Shown here: positions 6,820 to 15,033 of the stretch, piece by piece
Position numbering within the stretch: the first letter of the stretch is position 1
How the letters are laid out: every line of letters starts with the position of its first letter
DNA from: a virus
Strand: one strand, 5' to 3'
DNA: 63,128 nt
IMG/VR virus record: IMGVR_UViG_3300005588_000038
Coordinates: 1-63,128 of that record
Position numbers and translations under genes: made by a program
The notes under the pieces: model-generated
Told to the model about the DNA's origin: nothing
The model's input: the letters and a program-made list of their open reading frames with translations, nothing else
Database searches by the model: none

Positions 6820-7167
6820 GTGTTTGAGATTGAGAACAAACCAGGCGGAGATTGTCCTTCAGAAACTCCAGCTGATAAGTTGAGGTTGCCGCCGGAAGGA
6901 ACGAGTGTTGGTTACAGACGAGATGACGGGACGATGTGGTTTGCCTGTACTGTGGCAGACGATGATGCCAGCAACGAAGAAAAGCCAGGAATTGCAGTCT
7001 GCGAGTACGCAGGAAATTACTTGAACCCGCCTCTCTATAGAACAATTGCAGTCTTCGAACCAAAGAAGATCGTGATTTTGTCTTGGAGCTGCACCGTCAG
7101 TGTGTTGTGCTTGTGCGGTAGCAGATCTGGGATTACGGCCAGAAAATCCATCAGAGGAGTAGCATAG
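6820..7167 (+). CDS. Hypothetical protein (115 aa)
   Basis: GTG start at 6820 with GAGGATGGAG upstream. The stop TAG shares its last base with the next gene's GTG. The body looks beta-rich (GTSVGYRRDDGTMWFACTV, then PPLYRTIAVFEPKKIVILS) and the C-terminal 25 residues are Cys- and Ser-rich. No family is recognised. Confidence 0.6.
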   Translation: MFEIENKPGGDCPSETPADKLRLPPEGTSVGYRRDDGTMWFACTVADDDASNEEKPGIAVCEYAGNYLNPPLYRTIAVFEPKKIVILSWSCTVSVLCLCGSRSGITARKSIRGVA

Positions 7168-7622
7168 TGAAAGACGGATCAATCCGATGGCCCTTTAAGC
7201 CTGAATCTCTCGATCAATTAAGAAAACGACTTCCAGCAGCCATCGAGACCCCTCAGGTTTGCACCGGACCAGAAGAGAGCTGGCCGGTACCGAGTCAGAT
7301 GCGGGAACACATCTTTGATTTCTACAGTGGTTTGCGGTTGATTGTTTCTCGTGATCATTTTGAGGACGAAGAACCTCCACTAAGAGGAATTCATTTTTCA
7401 GCATCACTGGTTATCCAATCTGGGCCGTTATTCACTCGACTCATGTCAACGGCTTTACGAAGTGGTCGGGATGCTTCTGACAAGAGATTTCAGCAAGAAG
7501 CATTGGTAGCTTGGCAGGCACTGACAGAAGGTGTATTCAAGAAACCGATATTGGTACATGTCTCCGAAGAGAAGTGTGTTCCTCATTGGATGATTTTCGA
7601 CGAATCGGAGGTAACGGAATGA
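7167..7622 (+). CDS. Hypothetical protein (151 aa)
   Basis: GTG start overlapping the previous stop; a GGAGTAGC sequence lies just upstream. Begins MKDGSIRWPFKPESLDQL and contains a long FSASLVIQSGPLF strand-like segment and a RLMSTALRSGRDASDKRFQ helix. No known family. It ends with a 4-base ATGA overlap with the next gene, so the two are probably translationally coupled. Confidence 0.6.
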   Translation: MKDGSIRWPFKPESLDQLRKRLPAAIETPQVCTGPEESWPVPSQMREHIFDFYSGLRLIVSRDHFEDEEPPLRGIHFSASLVIQSGPLFTRLMSTALRSGRDASDKRFQQEALVAWQALTEGVFKKPILVHVSEEKCVPHWMIFDESEVTE

Positions 7623-7996
7623 CTGACGAGCTTCAAAGAGCGGCGGAACGCCTGCGAGCGTGTAACTATGAGTCTGACTGGGATCTTGACGGCGCGTCGT
7701 TCCAGCAGATATCCGACTGGCAAGCACTTGCGAAAGCCTACCTTGCCGAGCATCCGGCGGACGATGGCGAAGCCGTGACGGTAGAGTGGTTAGAGTCAAT
7801 CGGATGGCTAGAGGACCAAACGGGATGGCCAGCGATCTGCCTGCGTGAGACATCGGAGTGGGGAATCTCGTGGCGAGGGCATGGTATCTGGTTGACACCA
7901 ATGTCTGTGCCGCTGTACAGGGCTCCAACACGCGGCGATGTACGGCGCCTGTGCCGGGCTCTGGGGATCGCACTGAAAGAAACAACCAATGGCTGA
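7619..7996 (+). CDS. Hypothetical acidic protein (125 aa)
   Basis: ATG 7619 overlaps the previous stop (ATGA) and has GGAGGTAACGGA before it. The sequence (MTDELQRAAERLRACNYESD, then EAVTVEWLESIGWLEDQTG) resembles small phage proteins with a V.WL..IGW pattern. No function assigned. GC content looks a little higher here than in the neighbours (GCGGCGGAACGCCTGCGAGC). Confidence 0.65.
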   Translation: MTDELQRAAERLRACNYESDWDLDGASFQQISDWQALAKAYLAEHPADDGEAVTVEWLESIGWLEDQTGWPAICLRETSEWGISWRGHGIWLTPMSVPLYRAPTRGDVRRLCRALGIALKETTNG

Positions 7997-8007
7997 GAGG
8001 AAGCAAG

Positions 8008-8268
8008 ATGAGTGACGAGAACCTTAATCACTGGAAAACAGTCAGCCGGGAACACTCAACTATCGTCGATTTCTTAGAGTGGTTAGAAGCCCGCGGCGTT
8101 CGCTTGGATTTTGATTCTAATGATGCACGAGAGCACTTTAAGACATTCGACAGCCAGAAATTCCAGAATCTGGCTGATGAGTTCTTTGAGGTTGATCGGC
8201 AAGGCCTAGAAAAGGAAAGACGGCAGCTACTGCGGAATATCCAAAAGGATGCAGCCGATGAATCGTAA
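8008..8268 (+). CDS. Small helical hypothetical protein (86 aa)
   Basis: ATG 8008 follows GAGAGGAAGCA. The protein is helical: a HSTIVDFLEWLEARGV segment, then DSQKFQNLADEFFEVDRQGLEKERRQLL. The FEVD...LE.ERR.LL ending is common in small phage proteins of unknown function. It overlaps the next gene by 11 bases. Confidence 0.7.
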   Translation: MSDENLNHWKTVSREHSTIVDFLEWLEARGVRLDFDSNDAREHFKTFDSQKFQNLADEFFEVDRQGLEKERRQLLRNIQKDAADES

Positions 8269-8443
8269 GAAAACCAGATTGATCTGCTCTTGCCTGGCTG
8301 GATGTGTCTGTGGGAATCTAGTGGGTCTTGGTTTTTCTGTTGTGTACGCTCCAGATAAAGTCGATCCAGGTTTTCTGCAGACGGACGTAGTATTGAACAG
8401 TGCCTTGCTTCTCGTTATCCTCTGGGTTTGGTTGAGGAATTGA
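8258..8443 (+). CDS. Small membrane protein (61 aa)
   Basis: Start 8258 is chosen over 8249 because AAAAGG lies nine bases upstream of 8258 but abuts 8249. Two hydrophobic segments are visible: ICSCLAGCVCGNLVGLGFSV (about residues 9-28, Cys-rich) and NSALLLVILWVWL near the C-terminus. It could be an inner-membrane accessory or holin-like protein, but nothing specific supports lysis. Confidence 0.6.
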   Translation: MNRKKTRLICSCLAGCVCGNLVGLGFSVVYAPDKVDPGFLQTDVVLNSALLLVILWVWLRN

Positions 8444-8446
8444 GAT

Positions 8447-8677
8447 ATGAAAAGAAGAAACTCCGGCAATTCCATCGAGGATCGATTCAATGTATCTCGC
8501 CAAGAGCTCCGTTGGTGGGTTCGTCCGTTTTCGAAATCTACTATCATCTTCTTGGTAGTAGTTTGTTTTCCTCTCTATTTAATTTACGGACTACTTCGCG
8601 GTGCGGTTGATGGATTGGCTACCGGATTGGTCTCATGGAAAGAAGAACTCCACAAACTCATTTTCCTGGAAAGGTAG
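8447..8677 (+). CDS. Small membrane protein (76 aa)
   Basis: ATG 8447 has GAGGAATTGAGAT upstream. Basic N-terminus (MKRRNSGNSIEDRFNVSRQE), one clear membrane helix (about residues 32-52, STIIFLVVVCFPLYLIYGLL) and a short polar tail. It directly follows another small membrane protein, so the two may act together. Function unknown. Confidence 0.65.
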   Translation: MKRRNSGNSIEDRFNVSRQELRWWVRPFSKSTIIFLVVVCFPLYLIYGLLRGAVDGLATGLVSWKEELHKLIFLER

Positions 8678-8683
8678 TGTCCC

Positions 8684-9217
8684 GTGTCAGTTGATAAGTT
8701 GATTCAGATGATCGAATCTGCAATTAAGAGGTGGAAAGATTCTCGAGACAAGATATGCAAGGATGCTGATGAGATTCGAGAACGCCTCGGAGAGGATTTG
8801 ATCCGGGTGCATTGGGAATTCGCCGCCACTGCTCGTCGGTTGTCGTGCTTGAAGCAGGTCTGCACCTGGGGCAACGGAGATGAAGGATTTGTTCCCGCAC
8901 CTGTTGAAAATGCAGCAGATTCGACCAGCACACCGGGTCAGATGGTGCTCGAAGGGTTTGTCGTTGAGTTGGATTTGGATCGGTGTACAGGTAGAATTTC
9001 GATTGATTTTCCTAAGGAGTACGCAGGAGAACAACAGGAATTCGATTTCAATGGTGATGTGGATTTAGTCACGGGTGAGGCTATCAATAATTGGGTTGAG
9101 GAGTTCAAGAAGTCAATCTGCGAAAATCGACGAATTCGATTGATTGGATTTCCTCACCCCGAAGCAAAGAAGAAGTATTTACTACAGGTCTCGTTTGTTC
9201 TGTGTCTATCAGAATAG
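8684..9217 (+). CDS. Hypothetical protein (177 aa)
   Basis: GTG start at 8684 after GGAAAGGTAGTG. The N-terminal half is a long amphipathic helix with coiled-coil character (IESAIKRWKDSRDKICKDAD, then LGEDLIRVHWEFAATARRL). The C-terminal half is beta-rich (GFVVELDLDRCTGRISIDFP, YLLQVSFVLCLSE). No family recognised. Confidence 0.6.
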   Translation: MSVDKLIQMIESAIKRWKDSRDKICKDADEIRERLGEDLIRVHWEFAATARRLSCLKQVCTWGNGDEGFVPAPVENAADSTSTPGQMVLEGFVVELDLDRCTGRISIDFPKEYAGEQQEFDFNGDVDLVTGEAINNWVEEFKKSICENRRIRLIGFPHPEAKKKYLLQVSFVLCLSE

Positions 9218-9241
9218 GCTGTGGGTACCGAAAGGCAGGAA

Positions 9242-10096
9242 ATGAATTCAGACGTGAAAGTCTTATTAGGTGATTGCCGAGAAATAGTCCCTATGATCGG
9301 GAAGTTCGATTTCGTATTTGCTGATCCACCGTTCAATATCGGGCACGGATATGATGGATACGATGACAATCGGAATGATTACGAAGAATTCACGGCTGAG
9401 TGGATTGAGGTGTGCTGGGATGCATGTGACGGTGTATTGGCATTGCACGGTCCGGATGATGTTGCGGAGCTGTATCTCATCGCAGCTCGAGCACTAGGAA
9501 TGCGACGTATTGCATGGGTGAACTGGCATTATCGTTTTGGGCAGTGCGGGAGATCGAACTGGATCGATGCTCGTTGTCATTGTTTGATTTACGCGAAGCA
9601 CAGTGAGCACAAGTGGAATCCTGAGGAGGTTTTGGTCACGTCGGACAGAGCCTCAACTTACAGAGACAAGAGGATCCACGAAACAGCAAATGGCGGAAAA
9701 CGAGTACCAGGGACTGTTTGGGGTGTGCCGAGTGATGGTCCGTACTGGGGGAGAGTTCAGGGTACCAGCAAAGAAAGAAGAACGCATCATCCAAATCAGC
9801 TGCCTGAGGTGTATCTGGAGAGGTTGATTCGAGCCTATACAGATGAAGGAGATCGAGTGCTTGATCCGTTCGCGGGATCAGGGACAACGGCAACGGTTGC
9901 CAAGGCGTTGAATCGTCGGTGTGTGACGATTGATGTCTCAGAGTCGAACGTGGAGTCAGTGAAAAGGCGAGTCCAAGAAGGAGCAGTTCGGATTCAATCT
10001 TCGGTTGAGGTTTGTGCGCATCCAAGAACAACAGGATTGTTTTTAGGTGGATGCGAGCAAGTAGTAGTGTGCGATGATTGCGGCATGGTAGTTTGA
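9242..10096 (+). CDS. DNA adenine/cytosine-N4 methyltransferase
   Basis: 284 residues. Start 9242 has AGGCAGGA upstream; an in-frame GTG at 9221 is less likely. Catalytic motif IV is DPPF (residues 28-31, after FDFVFA) and the SAM-binding motif I is DPFAGSGTT (about 208-216). Motif IV before motif I is the beta-class order of amino-methyltransferases. A C-terminal extension with paired Cys (CAHPRTTGLFLGGCE, CDDCG) looks like a small zinc ribbon. It probably protects phage DNA from host restriction. The target sequence is unknown and no partner nuclease is seen. Confidence 0.9.
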   Translation: MNSDVKVLLGDCREIVPMIGKFDFVFADPPFNIGHGYDGYDDNRNDYEEFTAEWIEVCWDACDGVLALHGPDDVAELYLIAARALGMRRIAWVNWHYRFGQCGRSNWIDARCHCLIYAKHSEHKWNPEEVLVTSDRASTYRDKRIHETANGGKRVPGTVWGVPSDGPYWGRVQGTSKERRTHHPNQLPEVYLERLIRAYTDEGDRVLDPFAGSGTTATVAKALNRRCVTIDVSESNVESVKRRVQEGAVRIQSSVEVCAHPRTTGLFLGGCEQVVVCDDCGMVV

Positions 10097-10107
10097 TTGC
10101 CGTAGCT

Positions 10108-10332
10108 ATGCCTGAAGTCAGTTGCTACACAATGGATTTATACTGTGATCATCTCAATGATGATCACAGTCACGGCGAGTTTCCAGCGACGTACACAGGA
10201 CGAACCAATACATCGTGCAAGAAGCAGGCTAAGCGAGATGGGTGGAGATGGCATGCGAATGGAATGGTTGCGTGTCCGAAATGCAAGAATAAAAAGCAGC
10301 CAGAGAGTTCTGGTTGGGGGTGTTTTGAGTGA
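10108..10332 (+). CDS. Small zinc-ribbon-like protein (74 aa)
   Basis: Start uncertain: 10108 is the first plausible ATG after the methyltransferase, but no good ribosome site is seen. The protein has a CDHLNDDHSH cluster near the N-terminus and a C-P-K-C pair (ACPKCKNKK) near the end, consistent with zinc binding. A perfect 12-bp inverted repeat (10142-10170) lies in its first codons. Confidence 0.5.
   Translation: MPEVSCYTMDLYCDHLNDDHSHGEFPATYTGRTNTSCKKQAKRDGWRWHANGMVACPKCKNKKQPESSGWGCFE
10142..10170 (+). other. Perfect 12-bp inverted repeat inside a gene start
   Basis: ACTGTGATCATC (10142-10153) and GATGATCACAGT (10159-10170) are exact reverse complements around a 5-base loop. It contains TGATCA twice. 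It could be an mRNA hairpin controlling translation of the host gene or a binding site for a dimeric regulator. Confidence 0.5.
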
Positions 10333-10377
10333 TGGCTGACCATAGGACGGCCCGGTTAGACGAAAGGTGAGAAAGAC

Positions 10378-10626
10378 ATGAGTGGTAAGACTGCTGTAAT
10401 CTGGCACTACGAGGAATCTGTTCGTTTTCTTGTGGTTGAAGACGACTGGAGACGCTTCGACGGACTCTACATCAATACCGATGGTCCTCCTGATCTTGAA
10501 GAGGAGCTTCTTGCTTTGATGTGGGATACCGAACGGAATCAGTTGATCCCTTTCGTAGAGAAAGAGGAGTTCGCTGAAGCCGTTCGGAATGGAGCCTGGC
10601 TGATTGTTGGTGGCTTCTCTCTTTGA
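10378..10626 (+). CDS. Hypothetical protein (82 aa)
   Basis: ATG 10378 after AAAGGTGAGAAAG. A compact acidic protein: MSGKTAVIWHYEESVRFLVV, then a PDLEEELLALMWD helix and a NGAWLIVGGFSL end. No family recognised. It is the last small gene before the packaging module. Confidence 0.6.
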   Translation: MSGKTAVIWHYEESVRFLVVEDDWRRFDGLYINTDGPPDLEEELLALMWDTERNQLIPFVEKEEFAEAVRNGAWLIVGGFSL

Positions 10627-10681
10627 TGAATTGAAGAATGGACTTGAACATCTTAGGCGGTGCCTGTAGTCTGCCGAAACT

Positions 10682-11569
10682 ATGAGTCCAGAAAATCAAC
10701 TACCTCCGGATCGTAGCGACGATGAGTATAGCCGAAAATCCATCGAAGTCGCTGGTGTCAAAATCCCTTACATTGAATTCTTGAATCGCCTCGAAGCGAA
10801 ATTACTTCGAGGTGTGACTAATCAGAATCAATTGTCAGCGGCATTTCAAGTAAAACAGCCTCATATCAGCACGGCTATCAAAGACATTCGCGCCCGGTGG
10901 CGAGAGAGGACTGAAGAATCTCTCGAAGATATGAGGATGAATCGAATCCACCAGATCGAAAATATCGCTCTGTTGGCTTTGAATTCGTACGAAGCATCTA
11001 GAGATATCAAGACGGAGCACACTGTTGTTGAGAAGGTTTGCTCTGTGTGTGATGGATTGGGAACGGATGAAGATAAGCCCGGTGAAGTCGAGAAGTGCCG
11101 GCGGTGCGACGGATCTGGAGTAGAAGTCCAGTCTACAATGAAGAAAACTGGACAGGCTGGAGATGCTTCGCACCTCCGTCTGGCAAAAGAATGTTTTGTT
11201 GAAGCTGCTAAGATCGAAGGTTCGATTCCTCTGAGTAGTGGAGCTGGAAAGCTGACGATGCTCCGTACGGGTGTCGGGGTCGAAGATAACGGAGAGCTCA
11301 AAAGGTCAGTAGAAGGCTACCATCTTGAAGCTCCAGTGGATCAGTTGATGGCTGCGATGAGCGTCCTCGATGATTTGAAGAATGGAGTGAAGGTGGGTAG
11401 TCAGCAGTATTTGGCAGCTCACACCGAACGACAGAGACAAGGCAAGAAGAAAGCGAAGGAAGTCGATAGTAAGGCGGAGAAGCCGAAGAAATCAAAAAAG
11501 CCGAAAAACAGTGTAGATGAAGCATCTCCGGGTGAATGGGATTTTGGCGAAGAAGAAAGCAGCGAATGA
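10682..11569 (+). CDS. Probable small terminase subunit with HTH and DnaJ-like zinc motif
   Basis: 295 residues. Role inferred from position before the large terminase and from the N-terminal helix-turn-helix (about residues 37-75: LEAKLLRGVTNQNQLSAAF, then QPHISTAIKDIRARW). The middle holds two C-x-x-C-x-G-x-G units (CSVCDGLGTD and CRRCDGSG), as in the DnaJ zinc finger; this is unusual for a small terminase. The C-terminus is Lys-rich and acidic. No good ribosome site precedes ATG 10682; a 15-codon upstream frame (10638-10685) overlaps it and could couple translation. Confidence 0.6.
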   Translation: MSPENQLPPDRSDDEYSRKSIEVAGVKIPYIEFLNRLEAKLLRGVTNQNQLSAAFQVKQPHISTAIKDIRARWRERTEESLEDMRMNRIHQIENIALLALNSYEASRDIKTEHTVVEKVCSVCDGLGTDEDKPGEVEKCRRCDGSGVEVQSTMKKTGQAGDASHLRLAKECFVEAAKIEGSIPLSSGAGKLTMLRTGVGVEDNGELKRSVEGYHLEAPVDQLMAAMSVLDDLKNGVKVGSQQYLAAHTERQRQGKKKAKEVDSKAEKPKKSKKPKNSVDEASPGEWDFGEEESSE

Positions 11570-12504
11570 GAGTTTTGGTGACAGGGGCGGCGGGATTTAT
11601 CGGGAGTCACTTAGTTGACTCCTTGCTTCGTGATGGACATACTGTGATTGGATGGGACGATTTCAGTAGCGGAAGTATCAAGAAGGTTTCGCACATCCAA
11701 GGGGTCCATCCAAATTTCCATTTGGTAGATCTTGACGTTACACAGAAGAAGAGAATCCAAGAATTCACTGAACACGTTCTATCGGGTTCGATTGATTGGA
11801 TCTACCATTTAGCAGCAGTGAGCAGGATCCAGCCGTCCATCAAAGATCCAGACAGAACCTGGGAAGTGAATGTAGATGGAACCAAGAATGTATTGGATTT
11901 TGCTGCTGCTGTGCGATCTAAGGTAGTCTTTGCATCAACCAGTGCATTGCAAGCTGATTGGCAGCTCAACCCCTATGCAGGTACCAAGTACCTGGCAGAG
12001 CACTTGTGCCGTTGGTACCACCAGCGAGGACGGGTTTGGACTGCTGTGTTTCGATTGTTTAACGTGTACGGACCACGACAAATTGAGGACGGTCCATATT
12101 CTACGGTGATGGGGTGCTGGGAGAAAACTTTACGAGATGGGTGCTCAGGTATCTTGGTGACCGGCGACGGCAGTCAGGTCCGAGATTTCGTTCATGTTGA
12201 CGATGTTGTCAGAATTATGCGGAAGGCTGAGAGCACGAATTTTCAAGTGTATCACAGTGATTCGGAATTAACTGAAGATTGGTATGATGTAGGGACGGAA
12301 ATCGGTTGGTCGATTTCTGCTCTAGCTGAGATGTACCAAGCACAGACTATTGGAACAGGCATACGGCCTGGAGAAGCTCGCAAGACGGTCGCGTGTGTGG
12401 ATTGGTTAGAGAAGATGGGTATCAGTGATCGGTGCGGACGGCGTGTAGAGGATCACATTTCAGAATTCCTGAAGCAGCAATCGATTCAAGGGTGCAAAGA
12501 ATGA
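11566..12504 (+). CDS. NAD-dependent sugar-nucleotide epimerase (extended SDR)
   Basis: 312 residues; ATG overlaps the previous stop (ATGA). The Rossmann motif GAAGFIG is at residues 7-13, and the catalytic Y-x-x-x-K is Y137/K141 (PYAGTK), with a Ser-rich segment just before. FRLFNVYGPRQ and VRDFVHVDDV are typical of GalE-type UDP-sugar 4-epimerases and related dehydratases. It probably makes an activated sugar in the cytoplasm. It sits between the two terminase genes, far from the glycan cassette at 44-54 kb with which it most likely works. Confidence 0.88.
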   Translation: MRVLVTGAAGFIGSHLVDSLLRDGHTVIGWDDFSSGSIKKVSHIQGVHPNFHLVDLDVTQKKRIQEFTEHVLSGSIDWIYHLAAVSRIQPSIKDPDRTWEVNVDGTKNVLDFAAAVRSKVVFASTSALQADWQLNPYAGTKYLAEHLCRWYHQRGRVWTAVFRLFNVYGPRQIEDGPYSTVMGCWEKTLRDGCSGILVTGDGSQVRDFVHVDDVVRIMRKAESTNFQVYHSDSELTEDWYDVGTEIGWSISALAEMYQAQTIGTGIRPGEARKTVACVDWLEKMGISDRCGRRVEDHISEFLKQQSIQGCKE

Positions 12505-14177
12505 CTGATCGTGAAGATGTGCTGGGAGTCGATCTTCCGAATCCAGGATTAGGTGATATTCGAGGCACAGGGAAACGGATGCAGTACAACAGAGATCTCG
12601 TGGCAAAAGAGCGCGCAATCCAATTGGCGTATCAGAAGCGGAGTGCTGACGATTTCTTGTGCTTTGTCCGGGGCTTGACTATTGATTCTCAAGGCGGACC
12701 TCGAATCTTTGACAGGTGCATGGCGGATTACCAGAGGAGTTTTTTCGAAGAATTGGCCCCGAGTGTTGAGGCTCTGAGGAAAGGCGATAAACCGGAATGG
12801 AGAAGATTCTGGGTCGAAAGGACCAAGAAAGCCGGAAAAGACTCTGACTTGGCTGTCGTTGTGCTTTGGTTGTTGGCATTTCCTATCAGGCCCTTTTATA
12901 TTCAGATTGGAGCGGCTAACAAAGAACAAGCAGCCATTGTCAAAGCGCGTATCAACCATCTTTTGCACCACAACAAATGGCTCAACGAAAGAGTTACGGT
13001 TGTGCAGTGGTCGGCTCGAAGTGCGGAAGAAATGGCTGATGGATCTCCGATGGCAAACCTGCACATCATGTCATCCGACATTGCCGGTGCTCACGGAGGT
13101 ACTCCTGACCTTCTGGTGATCAACGAATTGAGCCACGTGAATCGCTGGGAGTTTGCTGAAAACCTGATGGACAATGCCGACGGTGTGGCCCAGGGTGTGG
13201 TCATCATCGCAACCAATGCAGGTTACACAGGCTCTAAGGCTGAGGTTTGGCGAAAGAATGCCATGGAGTCTGACGTCTGGCGAGTGTTTGTCTGGGCTCG
13301 CCCTGCTCCATGGCACGATAAATCTACAATCGAGGATGCGAAGAAGAGAAACCCAAGAAGTAGGTATCTTCGGCTCTGGTGGGGTGTGTGGGTATCTGGG
13401 AAAGGCGATGCAGTGGCCCAAGAGGTCATCGAATCGTGTTTTTCTCTAGAAGGCCCGGCTTTGCCGGATTCTGAGATGACTTATATTGCAGGACTCGACT
13501 TAGGAGTCAGCCATGACCATGCTGGATTCGCAGTGCTCGGGGTGCACTATGCCAAGCAGCAGATCATCACCGCCTATTGGAAGAGATGGAAACCAAAGGC
13601 TAAGACCGGGGAAGTGGATCTGATTGATGTCGAGAGAGAGTGCCGAGACATCCACAAAACTTATCGATTGATGGGTCTATTTTTCGATCCGCACCAGGCA
13701 GCGTTGATGGCTCAGCGGCTTCGTCGAAAAGGCGTACCGATGCGAAAAATGTCCTTCGCATCTCCAGCCAATCTGATCAAGATGGCAACGGCGTTTGTGC
13801 AGGTCATCAGTGACGGCAGATTCCACTGCTATGATGATGAAGAAGAAACTCTCAAGAATGATTTTGGGAAGTTTGATATTGAAGAAAAAACCAGTGGACA
13901 GAAGCTGGTCGCCACCAGTGACCAAACCGGGCATGCTGATGTCGGAACAGCAGTCGCTATCGCCTTGCCAGCGGCTCTCGAATTGCTCGAAGGTTACCAA
14001 TCTCAGTTATCACCAGATGACGATATCATTGTAGACGACGGCACTGCAGACGATTTGACGGAAGAAGAAATGGATGCAATGCCTGACGAACTTCGAGAAA
14101 TTTGCGATTCAGATGAAAGTGAGGAAGCTTCGTCGTTGAGTGACCTCGGTGACAGTTGGAGTACGGCATTTGATTAG
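12501..14177 (+). CDS. Large terminase subunit
   Basis: 558 residues; ATG overlaps the epimerase stop. The ATPase part has a degenerate Walker A (TKKAGKDSD, about 106-114) and a Walker B DLLVINE (about 203-209). The RNase H-like nuclease has its acidic triad candidates in GLDLGVSHDHAG (about 331), FFDPHQ (about 394) and HADVGTAVAIA (about 477). It pumps and cuts DNA at the portal. The size is normal for siphovirus large terminases. The C-terminal 60 residues are very acidic. Confidence 0.9.
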   Translation: MTDREDVLGVDLPNPGLGDIRGTGKRMQYNRDLVAKERAIQLAYQKRSADDFLCFVRGLTIDSQGGPRIFDRCMADYQRSFFEELAPSVEALRKGDKPEWRRFWVERTKKAGKDSDLAVVVLWLLAFPIRPFYIQIGAANKEQAAIVKARINHLLHHNKWLNERVTVVQWSARSAEEMADGSPMANLHIMSSDIAGAHGGTPDLLVINELSHVNRWEFAENLMDNADGVAQGVVIIATNAGYTGSKAEVWRKNAMESDVWRVFVWARPAPWHDKSTIEDAKKRNPRSRYLRLWWGVWVSGKGDAVAQEVIESCFSLEGPALPDSEMTYIAGLDLGVSHDHAGFAVLGVHYAKQQIITAYWKRWKPKAKTGEVDLIDVERECRDIHKTYRLMGLFFDPHQAALMAQRLRRKGVPMRKMSFASPANLIKMATAFVQVISDGRFHCYDDEEETLKNDFGKFDIEEKTSGQKLVATSDQTGHADVGTAVAIALPAALELLEGYQSQLSPDDDIIVDDGTADDLTEEEMDAMPDELREICDSDESEEASSLSDLGDSWSTAFD

Positions 14178-14291
14178 AATCTAAAGAATTCAGCGACCAT
14201 CTGTCTTGTTATTCTTTGTGAGCAGGTTAAGATGGTGCGCATGCTTCGTGGCTGGTCAGGTTTTGTGTTTCTCATTCCGAGGAGTAAGTCG

Positions 14292-15032
14292 ATGCGGTTT
14301 CGAGCGTTTGAAAATTGCAAGATTTTCGTTTGGGCGGCGGTGCTGGGGATACTTTTGAATGCCCCGATGCATGCGGCAGGTGACGTGACTCTTGTCATCA
14401 ACAGGCATGGTGGTTTTCTTGTTGATACGGCGACAAATCCGCCGACTGTTACACCGGTGCCGGCAGACAGATTGGTTATTGACTCTGAAGTCGGTGTGCC
14501 TAATCCGCCGCCGAAAGATCCGGATGATCCGAATCCAAAGCCGCCGACTGATGCGGTCACTCAGAAGATTGTCGACGCATCCAAGCTCCATCTGAAATCC
14601 GAAAAAGAAGCTCGATCACTGATGGCAACGATTGATCTACTTCGTGATTTGATGGAGAAAGGCAGCCTGAAGGCAGAGCAGGTAGACGCTGCTCTTAAAG
14701 TCAGTCTTCCCGTGATTGCTGCACAACTCAACGCAGGCAGTCGTATCAACGATTGGTATGCAGCAGTCAAAGAAGCAGTGGGCGGTGCTCTCAATACTGC
14801 GGCGATGAAAAAAGTGACTTCAGCTCTTGCATTTGCCTGGAAAATTGATGCTGCTCGTGCTCAACTTCAGATCAAGGCCGCAATTTCAAAAATTGCAGGC
14901 GGCGAAACTGTCGGTGATGCAGCTGAAGCTGTGACAGGAACTGCAGAAGAAGCCTTTGACATCGGTACAATTCTGATGATCATCCAAGCGATTCTGGAAC
15001 TTCTCAAATCCATCGGAATCATCGGAGGTTGA
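14292..15032 (+). CDS. Secreted hypothetical protein (signal peptide)
   Basis: 246 residues. Start 14292 is chosen because GAGGAG lies seven bases upstream and it gives a clean signal peptide (MRFRAFENCKIFVWAAVLGI, then a likely MHA-AG cleavage near residue 31). The mature part has a Pro/Asp-rich linker (NPPPKDPDDPNPKPP) and an all-helical domain, ending in a hydrophobic helix (TILMIIQAILELLKSIGIIGG region). First of four genes whose products probably act in the envelope; a lysis or envelope role is possible. Confidence 0.65.
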   Translation: MRFRAFENCKIFVWAAVLGILLNAPMHAAGDVTLVINRHGGFLVDTATNPPTVTPVPADRLVIDSEVGVPNPPPKDPDDPNPKPPTDAVTQKIVDASKLHLKSEKEARSLMATIDLLRDLMEKGSLKAEQVDAALKVSLPVIAAQLNAGSRINDWYAAVKEAVGGALNTAAMKKVTSALAFAWKIDAARAQLQIKAAISKIAGGETVGDAAEAVTGTAEEAFDIGTILMIIQAILELLKSIGIIGG

Positions 15033-15033
15033 G

